Source: Thioalkalivibrio nitratireducens
Lineage (GTDB): Bacteria > Pseudomonadota > Gammaproteobacteria > Ectothiorhodospirales > Ectothiorhodospiraceae
Assembly: GCA_011390385.1 (NCBI GenBank)
Contig: JAABSN010000181.1
Span: 1-6,822 of the forward strand
Direction: 5' to 3'
Length of the DNA: 6,822 nucleotides
Shown: positions 1-6,822 of the stretch, piece by piece
How the letters are laid out: each line of letters starts with the position of its first letter
Position numbering within the stretch: position 1 is the first letter of the stretch
Position numbers and translations under genes: made by a program
Notes under the pieces: model-generated
What the model was told of the DNA's origin: nothing
Seen by the model: only the letters and a program-made list of their open reading frames with translations
Database searches by the model: none

Positions 1-2
1 AT

Positions 3-2012
3 GGCATGCCGGATCGGGTTGATCAGCGACGACAGTTCCCAGGCGCGGTCGGTTTCGCCCAGTTCGGCGAAGGCCATGACGGCCCAGACCGCCCCGTGGG
101 TATACTGCCCGCCGTTTTCGCGCACGCCGGGCGGGTAGCCTTTGATGTAGCCGGGCTCGAGTGCGGAGTCCGCAAACGGCGGATCGAAGAGCCGGATCAG
201 CTGCAGGTCGCGCCGCACCAGGCGCCGATCCACCTGCTCCATGGCTTGCTGCGCCCGTTCGGCAGGCGCCGCGCCCGACAACACGGCCCAGCTCTGCGCG
301 ATGGAGTCGATCTGGCACTCCTCGTTGGTGGCCGAGCCGAGCGGCGTGCCGTCGTCGAAGTAGGCGCGCCGGTACCACTGGCCATCCCACCCATTCGCTT
401 CGATATTCCGCCGCAACTCTGCGGCTTGCTTGGTGCATTGGTCGGCGAACGCGCCATCGTCCCGACTGCGCGCCAGCTCCGCGAAGGTCTGCAGCACATG
501 GCATAGGAAAAACGCCAGCCATACACTTTCGCCACTGCCTTTGGCCCCGACGCGGTCCATGCCGTCGTTCCAGTCGCCGCTGCCGATTAGAGGCAGGCCG
601 TGGTCGCCGAAGCGCAGGCCGTGGTTGATCGCCCGGGTGCAATGCTCGTAGAGTGTGCCGGATTCCGCCGAACGCTGCGGCAGATCGTAGTAGGATTCCT
701 CGTCGGCGTTCAGCGGTCGGCCTTCGAGGAACGATGCATGTTCGTCGAGCACCCCCGTGTCGCCGGTTCGTTTCACGTACCGGCAGGCGGCGTAGGGCAG
801 CCAGAGGTAGTCGTCGGAGCAATGCGTGCGCACGCCGCGGCCGCTGGGCGGATGCCACCAGTGCTGCACATCGCCTTCGATGAACTGGCGGCCCGCGCAG
901 CGCAGCAGGTGCTCGCGGGCTGCGGCCGGCGCGGCATGGAGCAGCGCCGCCGTATCCTGGAGCTGATCGCGGAACCCGTAGGCCCCGCCGGACTGGTAAT
1001 ACCCGCTGCGCGCCCAATAACGGCCGGCCAGCGTCTGGTATTCGAGCCAGCCGTTGACCAGGAGGTTCACGGCGGGGTCGGGCGTTTCGGCATATACCAC
1101 GCCCAGGGTCTCCTTCCAGAATTTCCAGACACTCTCCAGGGCCTGGCGGGCATTGGCCTGGCTGCCGAACCGGCGGATCAAGCGATGCGCCTCCTCGGCA
1201 TCGTCTCCGGCACCCAGCACGAAGACCAGTGTCCGCTCGTCACCGTCGGCCAGCTCGATTCCTGCCTGTATGGCCGCGCAGGGGTCGAGCCCCGCGCCGG
1301 TGCGCCCGGACAGGTGCGCCTGCCGCATGGCCCCCGGGTCGGCCGGTGTGCCGTTGCGCCCCAGGAATTCCGTGCGACTGCCGGTGACGGTTCGGTCGGC
1401 ATCGCTGACGTTGACGAACACGGTCTTGCCGGCGAACTCGGGGCTGTAGACATTGCGGGCAAACAGTGCGCCCGTGACCGCGTCGACGGAGGTGGCGACG
1501 TGCATCTGGTTCGTATGCCGCCACTCGCCGAGCACCCACTCCCAGTAGCCGGTAAGCGTCAAATGACGGGCCCGGCCCGAACGGTTGCGCAGCTTCGCAA
1601 CCACCAGTTTCACGGGTGCATCGATGGCGACGTAGGTCCACAATTCCGAGCTGATTCCGAACTGCGTATACTCAAACACACTGTAGCCGAATCCATGACG
1701 GCATACGTAGGTCCCGCTGCCCCGCGCCGGCAGGGGGGACGGCGACCAGAACTGCCCGGTTTCTTCGTCGCGGATATAGAATGCCTCGCCGCCGGCATCG
1801 AGGACCGGATCGTTGTGCCAGGGGGTGAGCCGGAACTCGTGGGCGTTGTCCACCCAGGTGTAGGCGCTCCCGCTTTCGCTGACCACTGTGCCGATGTTTG
1901 CGTTGGCCAGGACGTTCGACCACGGGGCGGGCGTGGTCCGTCCCGGATCCAGCGAGACGACATACTCCCGGCCGTCGGGGGTGAAACCACCGAGTCCGTT
2001 GAAGAATACGCG
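3..2012 (-). other. C-terminal GH94 glycoside phosphorylase module (truncated by the window edge)
   Basis: This module trims beta-1,2-glucan by phosphorolysis and so controls ring size. The N-terminal sandwich runs from about residue 1604 to 1880, with FFNGLGGFTPDGREYV from 1606, SNVLANANIG from 1635 and LTPWHNDPV near 1665-1673. The (alpha/alpha)6 catalytic barrel follows. Its signatures are the Arg-rich YWARSGYYQSGGAYGFRDQ (ending about 1953), QHWWHPPSG (1986-1994), GVRTHCSDD (1996-2004), GSGDWNDGM (2080-2088) and NGGQYTHG (2236-2243). In GH94 enzymes the second Asp of the WND motif (Asp2086 here) is the general acid, and the His of the last motif (His2242) helps bind phosphate. The window ends about 30 residues after that motif. 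The position after GDWNDGM is Asp2089, where I recall Asn as usual. The module looks catalytically intact as far as it is seen. Confidence 0.92.
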
Positions 2013-5000
2013 CTCGCGCGGTGGCGGCTCCGACTGGGTTGCCGGCAGCTTTGCGCGGGTTGACTGGAACGGTGGCATCTTGGGTGTCGGCGGTCGGGCC
2101 CGGTCGGCCTGCTCGCCCAGGGTTTCCGCGCTGTCGGTGAGGACCACGCGGGCGACGGTCTGCAGCAGTATCCGTTCCTCTTCCGACAATTGCCCGCTGC
2201 GTCTCAGGAATATACCCCCGGGCTTGTCCAGCCGCTGGGCTTCCGTGCCGGCGGCGATCAAGCCCAGGACGCGCTCCTGGAGCACCTGCCGATAGCCGGA
2301 GAAATCTTCATTCAAAATGACCAGGTCGACCTGCAGGCCTTTCTCATGCCAGTAGGCGTGCGCCTTGAGGAGATCCTGCACCAGCCCGATCCGGTGGATG
2401 TCGGCAATCCGGAGCAGGATGATCGGCAGGTCGCCGGAGATGCCGAATGTCCACAGTCCGGACTGTCCGAGCCGGTTGCGGGTGATGATGTCAGTGCCCG
2501 CGCGATGTCTTGGGCTGGCGTAAATGATCGAGCCGGCCAACTGCATGTAGGTCTGGGCATCGGCTTCGGTCGCCTGCAACTGGTGCAGCACGAGCTGGCT
2601 GTGCGACCAGGCCATGTCGAAGGCGCGCGCCGCAAAGCTGGGCTCGCGGTATTTGTCGATCAACGCCAAGGCTGCCGCGCGGGTCTCGGCCATGCCCGTG
2701 ACGATGTGCCAGTTGGCGGAGGTGTCGGGGTCGATGGCGATGCCGCGGCGAATTGCGACAATCGGATCGAGCACCGCGCCGTCGGTGCCGGACAGCGGGT
2801 CGAGGGTGTCGAACGCGGCCGGATCGGCCACCGAGCGGCATCGGCCGATGAACCGGGCCCGGTCGGTCTCAAAGGATGCCTTGCCCGCCGGTGCGCCCTG
2901 GGCGGTCATCAGGTGGAACAGCCAGGGCGGGTTCTCGCCCGGTGTCCGGGGGCGCCGCGTGCAGAGAATAGCCTGCGATTCGGGGAGAATTTCGGTCTGC
3001 ACGAACAGATTGCTGAAGGACGGATGCGCCAGGTCGGTGTTCAATGGTGCAAGCACGACTTCCGCATAACTGGTCAACTCGATAGTGCGCGTCCTGGACG
3101 CGAAATTGGTGAGCGTGAAGCGGCGGACTTCGACATCGTCCTCGGGAGAAACGGCGATTTCGGTGTGGGTCTCGATCTCTTCGTCGTGGCGGCGATACTC
3201 GGCGCGGCCCTGGACGAAGATCGCCTCGCAGCGTTTGGCGGCATGCCGCGTGGGATGATGGGCTGCCGACCATAGCACCCCCGTTTCGGTGTCACGCAGA
3301 TAGCAGAACGTTCCCCAGTTGTCGCGCGTGGTGTCCTCGCGCCAGCGAGTCACAGCCATGTCGCGCCATCGGCTGTACCCGCCACCCGCCTGGGTGACCA
3401 GCACCTGGTAGCGGCCGTTGGACAGCAGATGCACATGCGGTACCGACGTGTGCGGTGTGGCAAAGACGCGCAGGGTGGCGGCGGGAACTTCCGGCGGGCG
3501 CCGCGCGGCATTCACCTCGGCCGCGTGCGGATGCAGCGGGGACACAACCTTGGGAATGCGCTCGTGCAGCAGGAGTTCCGACGCCTTGAAGGTCGGCTCG
3601 GACAGGAAGCGGCGCTGCATGGGCCGGTCCAGAAGCAGGTGCGTGAGCGCCAGCAGGCTCATTCCCTGGTGATGCGCCATGTGGCTGAGCAGCGGCGCGG
3701 CTTGCCGACCGCGGGGAACCCTCACCGGCGTGAAATCGATGGCTTCGTAGAACCCATAGGCGCCGCGACAGCCGATGCGGGCCAGCCTTTCCAAATTGCG
3801 GCAGGCTTCCCCGGGTTCGACCATCAAAGCCAAAGCCGAGGCGTAGGGCGCGACGACCAGGTCCTCGGCGAGGCCGCGCTTCAGTCCGAGGCCCGGCACG
3901 CCGAATGCGCCATACTGGTAGACACCGCCGGTGTCGGTGATGTTGTAGCACGACTCGGAAATTCCCCATGGCACGCCGCGCTGGCGTCCATACTCGATCT
4001 GCCGGGCCACGACCGACCGGCAGGTCTGGTCGAGCAATGTATGTTCGTAGGTCGGCATGACCAGCAGGGGCATGAGGTACTCGAACATCGATCCGCTCCA
4101 CGACAGCAGCGCCATCGCGCCCCCGTGGGTGGTGGCCTGCCGTCCGAGGGCAAACCAGTGCTCCGGCGGCAGTTGATCCCGGGCGACAAGGATAAAACTG
4201 GCCAGGCGTGCCTCCGAGGCAAGCAGATCGTAATAGGCCGGATCGCGGCGGCGTTCATCAACGTTGTAGCCGATGGCGAGCAAATCGCGGGCGGGATCGT
4301 AGAGGAACGCGAAGTCCATGTCGGCCAGCTCGTCGCAGCGCCGGGCAAGCCGGTCAATTCTGCGCAGGCGCTCGGCGGCCGCCTCGCCGCCGGTCGATGC
4401 TGCCAAATCCCGCAGCGTCGGCATGCGCTCGAAGCGCCCGGGATTGGGAACCAGCCGCTGGAGTTCCTCGTGCGTGGCGCGGCACTGCCGCAGGAGTGCC
4501 TGTGCCCAGGCCTGCTGTTCCGCATCGCCTTCGTCGGGCAGGGCGGCGATTTCACGGTCCAGTTCGCGCAGCAGGGCCAGGGTGGCCGACAGTTGATTTT
4601 CCGGCCATCCGACCTCCTGCCGTCCGGCGTTCTCTCCGCTGTCGGCCAGGGTGGCCAGTTTCTTCCGAACGGGTGCGGAGGCCGGTGTCGACAGCATGTC
4701 TGCGGTGTCGCGCAGTCCCGCCAGCAGGCGCGGAGACACGATGGGCTGACTCTTCAGCTCCAGCAGACCGGCCCGCAGAGTGGCCAATGCCCCGACGAGA
4801 TTGCCGCTGTCCACGGTCGACACGTAGTGCGGGGGCAGCACGTCGAGCGTGCGGGTGTCGTACCAGTTGTAGAAATGCCCCCGGTAGCGGTCGAGACGGT
4901 CCATGGTGCCGAGGGTTTTCTCCGTGCGGTCGAGCAGTTCGCCGCCGGCCAGATAGCCGAAATCGGCGGCCGCCAGATTGGCCAGCAGGGCCATGCCGAT

Positions 5001-6821
5001 GTTGGTCGGCGACGTGCGTGAGGCGATCAGCAGTTCCGGTTCTTCCTGAATATTGTCGGGCGGCAACCAGTTTTGCTCCGCATTGACGAAGGTGTCGAAC
5101 CAGTGCCAGGTCTGGCGTGCCACGCCGCGCAGGAAGGTTTTCTGCGTGTCCGACACCTGCGGGCGCACCGGCCCGATCGGCAGACTGATCCACCACGCGA
5201 CGGCAGGGGAGACCAGCCACAGCAAGAGCAGCGGTGCGCTGATGGCCAGCTCGGCGGGATGCGCCAGTGCCAGACCGGCAATGGCGACTGCGGCGAGCGC
5301 GGGTGCAGCCCACATCTCGCGAATGAAATCGGCCGGTGTGCTGCACGTGTTGCGCCTGGCATAGCGCCGGGTGTGCCAGAGCAGCAGGCCACGCCGGGTA
5401 AAGAGCATGCGGCCGCCGGATGCAAGAACCGCGTCCAGATGGATCACCGCGCGGTACGGCAGGGTGCAGAGTTCCAACCCGGCCTCCGCCAACTGTCGGC
5501 CCAGCGATTTGAAAAGGGTTCGCACATGCATGGGCCACGTGCGTTCCCGGGGCTTCCGAGCCCCTTCGATAGCGGTTGCGATCAGCACGGGAAGCAACAG
5601 CAAAGCGAGCACGAACAGCGTCCAGAATCCGGTTGGCATCGATGCCGCTGCCCAGCCACCGAGCAACAGGAGCAACAGGGCGGGCGGCACCAGGCTGCGC
5701 CGCAGATTGTCGAAAATCTTCCACCAGGCCAGCGCGGTGAGCGTGTTGCGGCGCCGGGTGCCGAACGGTCCGAGCACGCGCGGCAGGAGCCATCCGGCAA
5801 TCTGCCAGTCGCCGCGGATCCAGCGGTGGCGACGGCTCATTTCCGCCGTGAAGCTGGCGGGGTGATCCTCGTGCAGCTCCACATCGGCAACCAGAGCCGA
5901 CCGGGCATAGCTGCTTTCGATCAGGTCATGACTGAGAATGAGGTTCTCCGGGAAGCGGCCAGCTGTGGCGCGACGGAAGGCATCCACGTCGTAGAGGCCC
6001 TTGCCGACATAGGTCCCCTCCGCAAAAAGATCCTGGTACACGTCGGACACTTCGCGCGTGTAGGGATCGATGCCGGCCTCGCCGGCGCTGAGCCGGGCGA
6101 AACGCGACCGGTTGGCGGCCAGCAGGCCGATGGGGGTGCGCGGCTGCAAAATGGCGTAGCCCTCGGCGATGCGGCCCGCGGCCGGGTCGAAACGCGGTCG
6201 GTTCAAGGGGTGGGCGATGGTGCCGATGAGCTTGCGGGCGGCGTCGCGCGGCAGATCCGTATCGGTATCCAGCGTGAGGACGTAGCGAATGGTTGGCCAC
6301 AGCGCCGGGTCGCTGACGATCTCGGAGAACGGTTCGGTTTCACCGCCGCGCAGCAATTCGTTGAACTGCTCCAGTTTGCCGCGCTTGCGCTCGTAGCCCA
6401 TCCACAGGCGTTCATGCGGGTTCCAGACGCGTGGCCGGTGGAACAGATGGAAGACGGATGTCGCGCCGGCACCGTAGTGCGCATTCAGCGAGCCGATGCC
6501 GTCGCGCACCTGGGCCAGCAAATCCGCATCCTCGGGTTCGGTTGCCTCGGCTGCATCGCGGAAATCGGTGAGCAGTGCGAAGAACAAATTCGGGTCGCGA
6601 TTGCCAAGGTAGCGGATCTCCAGACTTTCCAGCAGCCCGGCGACGGATTCCGTACTGGTCAAAAGGGTGGGAATGACCACCATGGTCCGTTCACCTGCCG
6701 GAATGCCTTTCGAAAAGTCCAGGCGTGGCAGCAGGCGCGGCCCAATCAGCAGATTCGTCAACTGGTTGACCAGTGCAACAGCCATCCCCGACGCGCCAAG
6801 GCCTGCGAGTGCCGTCAGCAG
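3..6821 (-). CDS. ndvB: Cyclic beta-1,2-glucan synthase (NdvB/ChvB/Cgs family), internal fragment
   Basis: Makes cyclic beta-1,2-glucan from UDP-glucose at the inner membrane; one polypeptide initiates, elongates, trims and cyclises the glucan. A single frame runs unbroken for 2273 codons, with neither start nor stop inside the window (residue n occupies bases 6822-3n to 6824-3n). Domain order is membrane segment (1-28), GT84 (about 45-345), membrane cluster (377-546), glycoamylase-like cyclisation domain (571-1075), first GH94-like module (1120-1570), proline-rich linker (1575-1603) and GH94 phosphorylase (1604 to the edge). Diagnostic motifs are TLDTDTDLP (183-191), RRHRWIRGDWQ (330-340), WSGSMFEYLMP (908-918), PWGISES (951-957), HMAHHQGMS (1047-1055), GSGDWNDGM (2080-2088) and NGGQYTHG (2236-2243). 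This combination is known only from cyclic glucan synthases. Full-length members have about 2,700-2,900 residues, so both ends are missing. No internal stop, frameshift or insertion was seen. The symbol follows Sinorhizobium usage; homologues are called chvB or cgs. No neighbouring gene is visible, so operon context and regulation cannot be judged. Confidence 0.96.
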   Translation of the reverse strand, partial: MLTALAGLGASGMAVALVNQLTNLLIGPRLLPRLDFSKGIPAGERTMVVIPTLLTSTESVAGLLESLEIRYLGNRDPNLFFALLTDFRDAAEATEPEDADLLAQVRDGIGSLNAHYGAGATSVFHLFHRPRVWNPHERLWMGYERKRGKLEQFNELLRGGETEPFSEIVSDPALWPTIRYVLTLDTDTDLPRDAARKLIGTIAHPLNRPRFDPAAGRIAEGYAILQPRTPIGLLAANRSRFARLSAGEAGIDPYTREVSDVYQDLFAEGTYVGKGLYDVDAFRRATAGRFPENLILSHDLIESSYARSALVADVELHEDHPASFTAEMSRRHRWIRGDWQIAGWLLPRVLGPFGTRRRNTLTALAWWKIFDNLRRSLVPPALLLLLLGGWAAASMPTGFWTLFVLALLLLPVLIATAIEGARKPRERTWPMHVRTLFKSLGRQLAEAGLELCTLPYRAVIHLDAVLASGGRMLFTRRGLLLWHTRRYARRNTCSTPADFIREMWAAPALAAVAIAGLALAHPAELAISAPLLLLWLVSPAVAWWISLPIGPVRPQVSDTQKTFLRGVARQTWHWFDTFVNAEQNWLPPDNIQEEPELLIASRTSPTNIGMALLANLAAADFGYLAGGELLDRTEKTLGTMDRLDRYRGHFYNWYDTRTLDVLPPHYVSTVDSGNLVGALATLRAGLLELKSQPIVSPRLLAGLRDTADMLSTPASAPVRKKLATLADSGENAGRQEVGWPENQLSATLALLRELDREIAALPDEGDAEQQAWAQALLRQCRATHEELQRLVPNPGRFERMPTLRDLAASTGGEAAAERLRRIDRLARRCDELADMDFAFLYDPARDLLAIGYNVDERRRDPAYYDLLASEARLASFILVARDQLPPEHWFALGRQATTHGGAMALLSWSGSMFEYLMPLLVMPTYEHTLLDQTCRSVVARQIEYGRQRGVPWGISESCYNITDTGGVYQYGAFGVPGLGLKRGLAEDLVVAPYASALALMVEPGEACRNLERLARIGCRGAYGFYEAIDFTPVRVPRGRQAAPLLSHMAHHQGMSLLALTHLLLDRPMQRRFLSEPTFKASELLLHERIPKVVSPLHPHAAEVNAARRPPEVPAATLRVFATPHTSVPHVHLLSNGRYQVLVTQAGGGYSRWRDMAVTRWREDTTRDNWGTFCYLRDTETGVLWSAAHHPTRHAAKRCEAIFVQGRAEYRRHDEEIETHTEIAVSPEDDVEVRRFTLTNFASRTRTIELTSYAEVVLAPLNTDLAHPSFSNLFVQTEILPESQAILCTRRPRTPGENPPWLFHLMTAQGAPAGKASFETDRARFIGRCRSVADPAAFDTLDPLSGTDGAVLDPIVAIRRGIAIDPDTSANWHIVTGMAETRAAALALIDKYREPSFAARAFDMAWSHSQLVLHQLQATEADAQTYMQLAGSIIYASPRHRAGTDIITRNRLGQSGLWTFGISGDLPIILLRIADIHRIGLVQDLLKAHAYWHEKGLQVDLVILNEDFSGYRQVLQERVLGLIAAGTEAQRLDKPGGIFLRRSGQLSEEERILLQTVARVVLTDSAETLGEQADRARPPTPKMPPFQSTRAKLPATQSEPPPRERVFFNGLGGFTPDGREYVVSLDPGRTTPAPWSNVLANANIGTVVSESGSAYTWVDNAHEFRLTPWHNDPVLDAGGEAFYIRDEETGQFWSPSPLPARGSGTYVCRHGFGYSVFEYTQFGISSELWTYVAIDAPVKLVVAKLRNRSGRARHLTLTGYWEWVLGEWRHTNQMHVATSVDAVTGALFARNVYSPEFAGKTVFVNVSDADRTVTGSRTEFLGRNGTPADPGAMRQAHLSGRTGAGLDPCAAIQAGIELADGDERTLVFVLGAGDDAEEAHRLIRRFGSQANARQALESVWKFWKETLGVVYAETPDPAVNLLVNGWLEYQTLAGRYWARSGYYQSGGAYGFRDQLQDTAALLHAAPAAAREHLLRCAGRQFIEGDVQHWWHPPSGRGVRTHCSDDYLWLPYAACRYVKRTGDTGVLDEHASFLEGRPLNADEESYYDLPQRSAESGTLYEHCTRAINHGLRFGDHGLPLIGSGDWNDGMDRVGAKGSGESVWLAFFLCHVLQTFAELARSRDDGAFADQCTKQAAELRRNIEANGWDGQWYRRAYFDDGTPLGSATNEECQIDSIAQSWAVLSGAAPAERAQQAMEQVDRRLVRRDLQLIRLFDPPFADSALEPGYIKGYPPGVRENGGQYTHGAVWAVMAFAELGETDRAWELSSLINPIRHA
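2013..2099 (-). other. Proline-rich interdomain linker
   Basis: Residues 1575-1603 are low in complexity and rich in Pro, with Arg, Lys, Ser, Thr and Gln, including PPTPKMPP near 1577-1584 and three prolines at 1599-1601. It separates the first GH94-like module from the sandwich that opens with FFNGLGGF (1606-1613). The composition suggests a flexible hinge. It is the only clearly unstructured stretch in the fragment. Confidence 0.65.
2112..3464 (-). other. First GH94-like module, apparently non-catalytic
   Basis: Residues of about 1120-1570 begin with a beta-sandwich like that found at the start of GH94 enzymes: LSNGRYQVLVTQAGGGYSRW begins at 1133, and GTFCYLRDTETG lies near 1165. The later part holds a helical stretch containing LWTFGISGDLP (1456-1466) and a hydrophobic helix with HAYWHEKGLQVDLVILNE near 1488-1505. 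I do not find the GDWND acid motif or the NGGxYxHG phosphate motif of an active GH94 phosphorylase in it. It therefore looks like a degenerate or specialised copy serving a structural or glucan-holding role. Cyclic glucan synthases usually carry this arrangement, so it is not peculiar to this gene. Boundaries are approximate. Confidence 0.7.
3597..5111 (-). other. Central glycoamylase-like (cyclisation, GH189-type) domain
   Basis: This region of about residues 571-1075 matches the glycoamylase-like domain of cyclic glucan synthases, which related work places in GH189 with resemblance to GH144 beta-1,2-glucanases. It closes the linear glucan into a ring by transglycosylation. Visible signatures are RTSPTNIG (602-609), HFYNWYDT (649-656), YVSTVDSGN (666-674), WSGSMFEYLMP (908-918), PWGISESCYN (951-960) and HMAHHQGMS (1047-1055). 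Glu914 and Glu956 stand out as conserved acidic residues, but which residues form the catalytic pair is not decided here. The stretch 675-850 is more variable, rich in Arg, Glu, Leu and Ala, and looks helical. The cyclisation role is family knowledge; the motifs are read directly. Confidence 0.88.
5184..5693 (-). other. Transmembrane helix cluster after GT84
   Basis: Two hydrophobic hairpins flank a basic amphipathic stretch. Helix one is about residues 377-394, including a run of six leucines at 382-387, and helix two is about 399-417. Residues 418-500 are rich in Arg, Leu and His and probably lie at the cytoplasmic membrane surface. Helix three is about 504-520 and helix four about 525-546, ending in WWISLPI. 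The cluster anchors the enzyme in the inner membrane next to the GT domain, as in cellulose-synthase-like processive enzymes. Boundaries were set by eye from hydrophobicity, and the topology is inferred. Confidence 0.8.
5787..6689 (-). other. GT84 glycosyltransferase domain
   Basis: This is the cytoplasmic catalytic domain that transfers glucose from UDP-glucose to the growing beta-1,2-glucan. It covers about residues 45-345 and has a GT-A fold like processive family 2 enzymes. It opens with a beta-strand-like TMVVIPTLL (46-54), followed by ALLTDFRDA (82-90), where Asp86 probably belongs to the nucleotide-binding region. The conserved block WMGYERKRGKLEQFN (140-154) follows. The metal-binding DxD motif is DTDTD (185-189). 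HDLIES (298-303) supplies the expected later acidic residues, and RRHRW (330-334) is the (R/Q)xxRW signature of processive synthases. All expected signatures are present, so the domain should be active. The N-terminal boundary is approximate. Domain assignment comes from remembered family motifs, not a profile search. Confidence 0.9.
6738..6821 (-). other. Transmembrane segment preceding the GT84 domain (partial)
   Basis: The first 28 residues of the fragment are hydrophobic and rich in Leu, Ala, Gly and Val, with few polar residues (Asn19, Gln20, Asn23) and no charge before Arg29. This looks like the last membrane helix, or part of one, before the cytoplasmic glycosyltransferase domain. Family members carry several membrane helices N-terminal to GT84, and the others would lie beyond the window edge. 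The exact helix limits are a guess by eye. Confidence 0.6.
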
Positions 6822-6822
6822 C

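Noticed and set aside
600..2063. A 487-codon open frame on the plus strand
   Set aside because: It is antisense to the GH94 module, which carries clear catalytic motifs; the plus-strand translation shows no family signature.
3292..4101. A 269-codon open frame on the minus strand in another frame
   Set aside because: It overlaps the conserved end of the glycoamylase-like domain in the real frame (WSGSMFEY, WGISES, HMAHHQGMS) and has no motif of its own.
3429..5021. A 530-codon open frame on the plus strand
   Set aside because: It lies antisense to the cyclisation domain. Its translation is rich in Arg, Gly, Gln and Ala with no recognisable motif, and it is explained by the strong GC third-position bias of the real gene opposite.
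5661..5678. A short CAG/CAA-rich stretch resembling a small repeat
   Set aside because: It encodes the six-leucine run of a transmembrane helix in the real frame; the repetition comes from leucine codons, not a repeat element.
4552..5793. A 413-codon open frame on the minus strand in another frame
   Set aside because: It overlaps the membrane cluster and cyclisation domain of the real frame. Its translation is Arg/Ala/His-rich without hydrophobic helices or motifs, typical of an off-frame shadow.
1..6822. A search for CRISPR arrays, tRNAs, insertion-sequence ends, promoters, terminators or an undescribed system
   Set aside because: No regularly spaced repeats, terminal inverted repeats or tRNA-like cloverleaf were apparent by eye, and all bases except the two edges are accounted for by one continuous coding frame of a known enzyme family.

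Overview
The window lies entirely inside one very large protein-coding gene on the minus strand. Reading the complement from position 6821 down to position 3, I found 2273 sense codons with no stop and no frameshift. The frame is open at both edges, so neither the start codon nor the stop codon is present. I see no intergenic DNA, RNA gene, mobile element, repeat array or promoter.

The product is recognisable as a cyclic beta-1,2-glucan synthase of the NdvB/ChvB/Cgs family, an inner-membrane multidomain enzyme usually about 2,700-2,900 residues long. In protein order the fragment holds: the end of an N-terminal membrane segment (6738-6821); the GT84 glycosyltransferase domain (5787-6689); a transmembrane cluster (5184-5693); the central glycoamylase-like cyclisation domain (3597-5111); a first GH94-like module that appears to lack the catalytic signature (2112-3464); a proline-rich linker (2013-2099); and the C-terminal GH94 phosphorylase module (3-2012), cut shortly after its phosphate-binding motif. 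By comparison with the family, roughly 400-500 N-terminal and 100 or so C-terminal residues lie outside the window.

The parts work together in one polypeptide. The GT84 domain builds a linear beta-1,2-glucan from UDP-glucose on the enzyme itself, the GH94 domain trims the chain by phosphorolysis and so sets its length, and the central domain closes the ring. The cyclic glucan is then exported to the periplasm, where it acts in osmotic adaptation and in host interaction in several plant- and animal-associated bacteria.

The DNA is clearly GC-rich, with strong G/C preference at third codon positions, which explains the long spurious open frames on the opposite strand. This fits a high-GC proteobacterium, but the sequence does not identify the genus. 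I found no evidence of an undescribed system. The points of interest are variations within this known enzyme.
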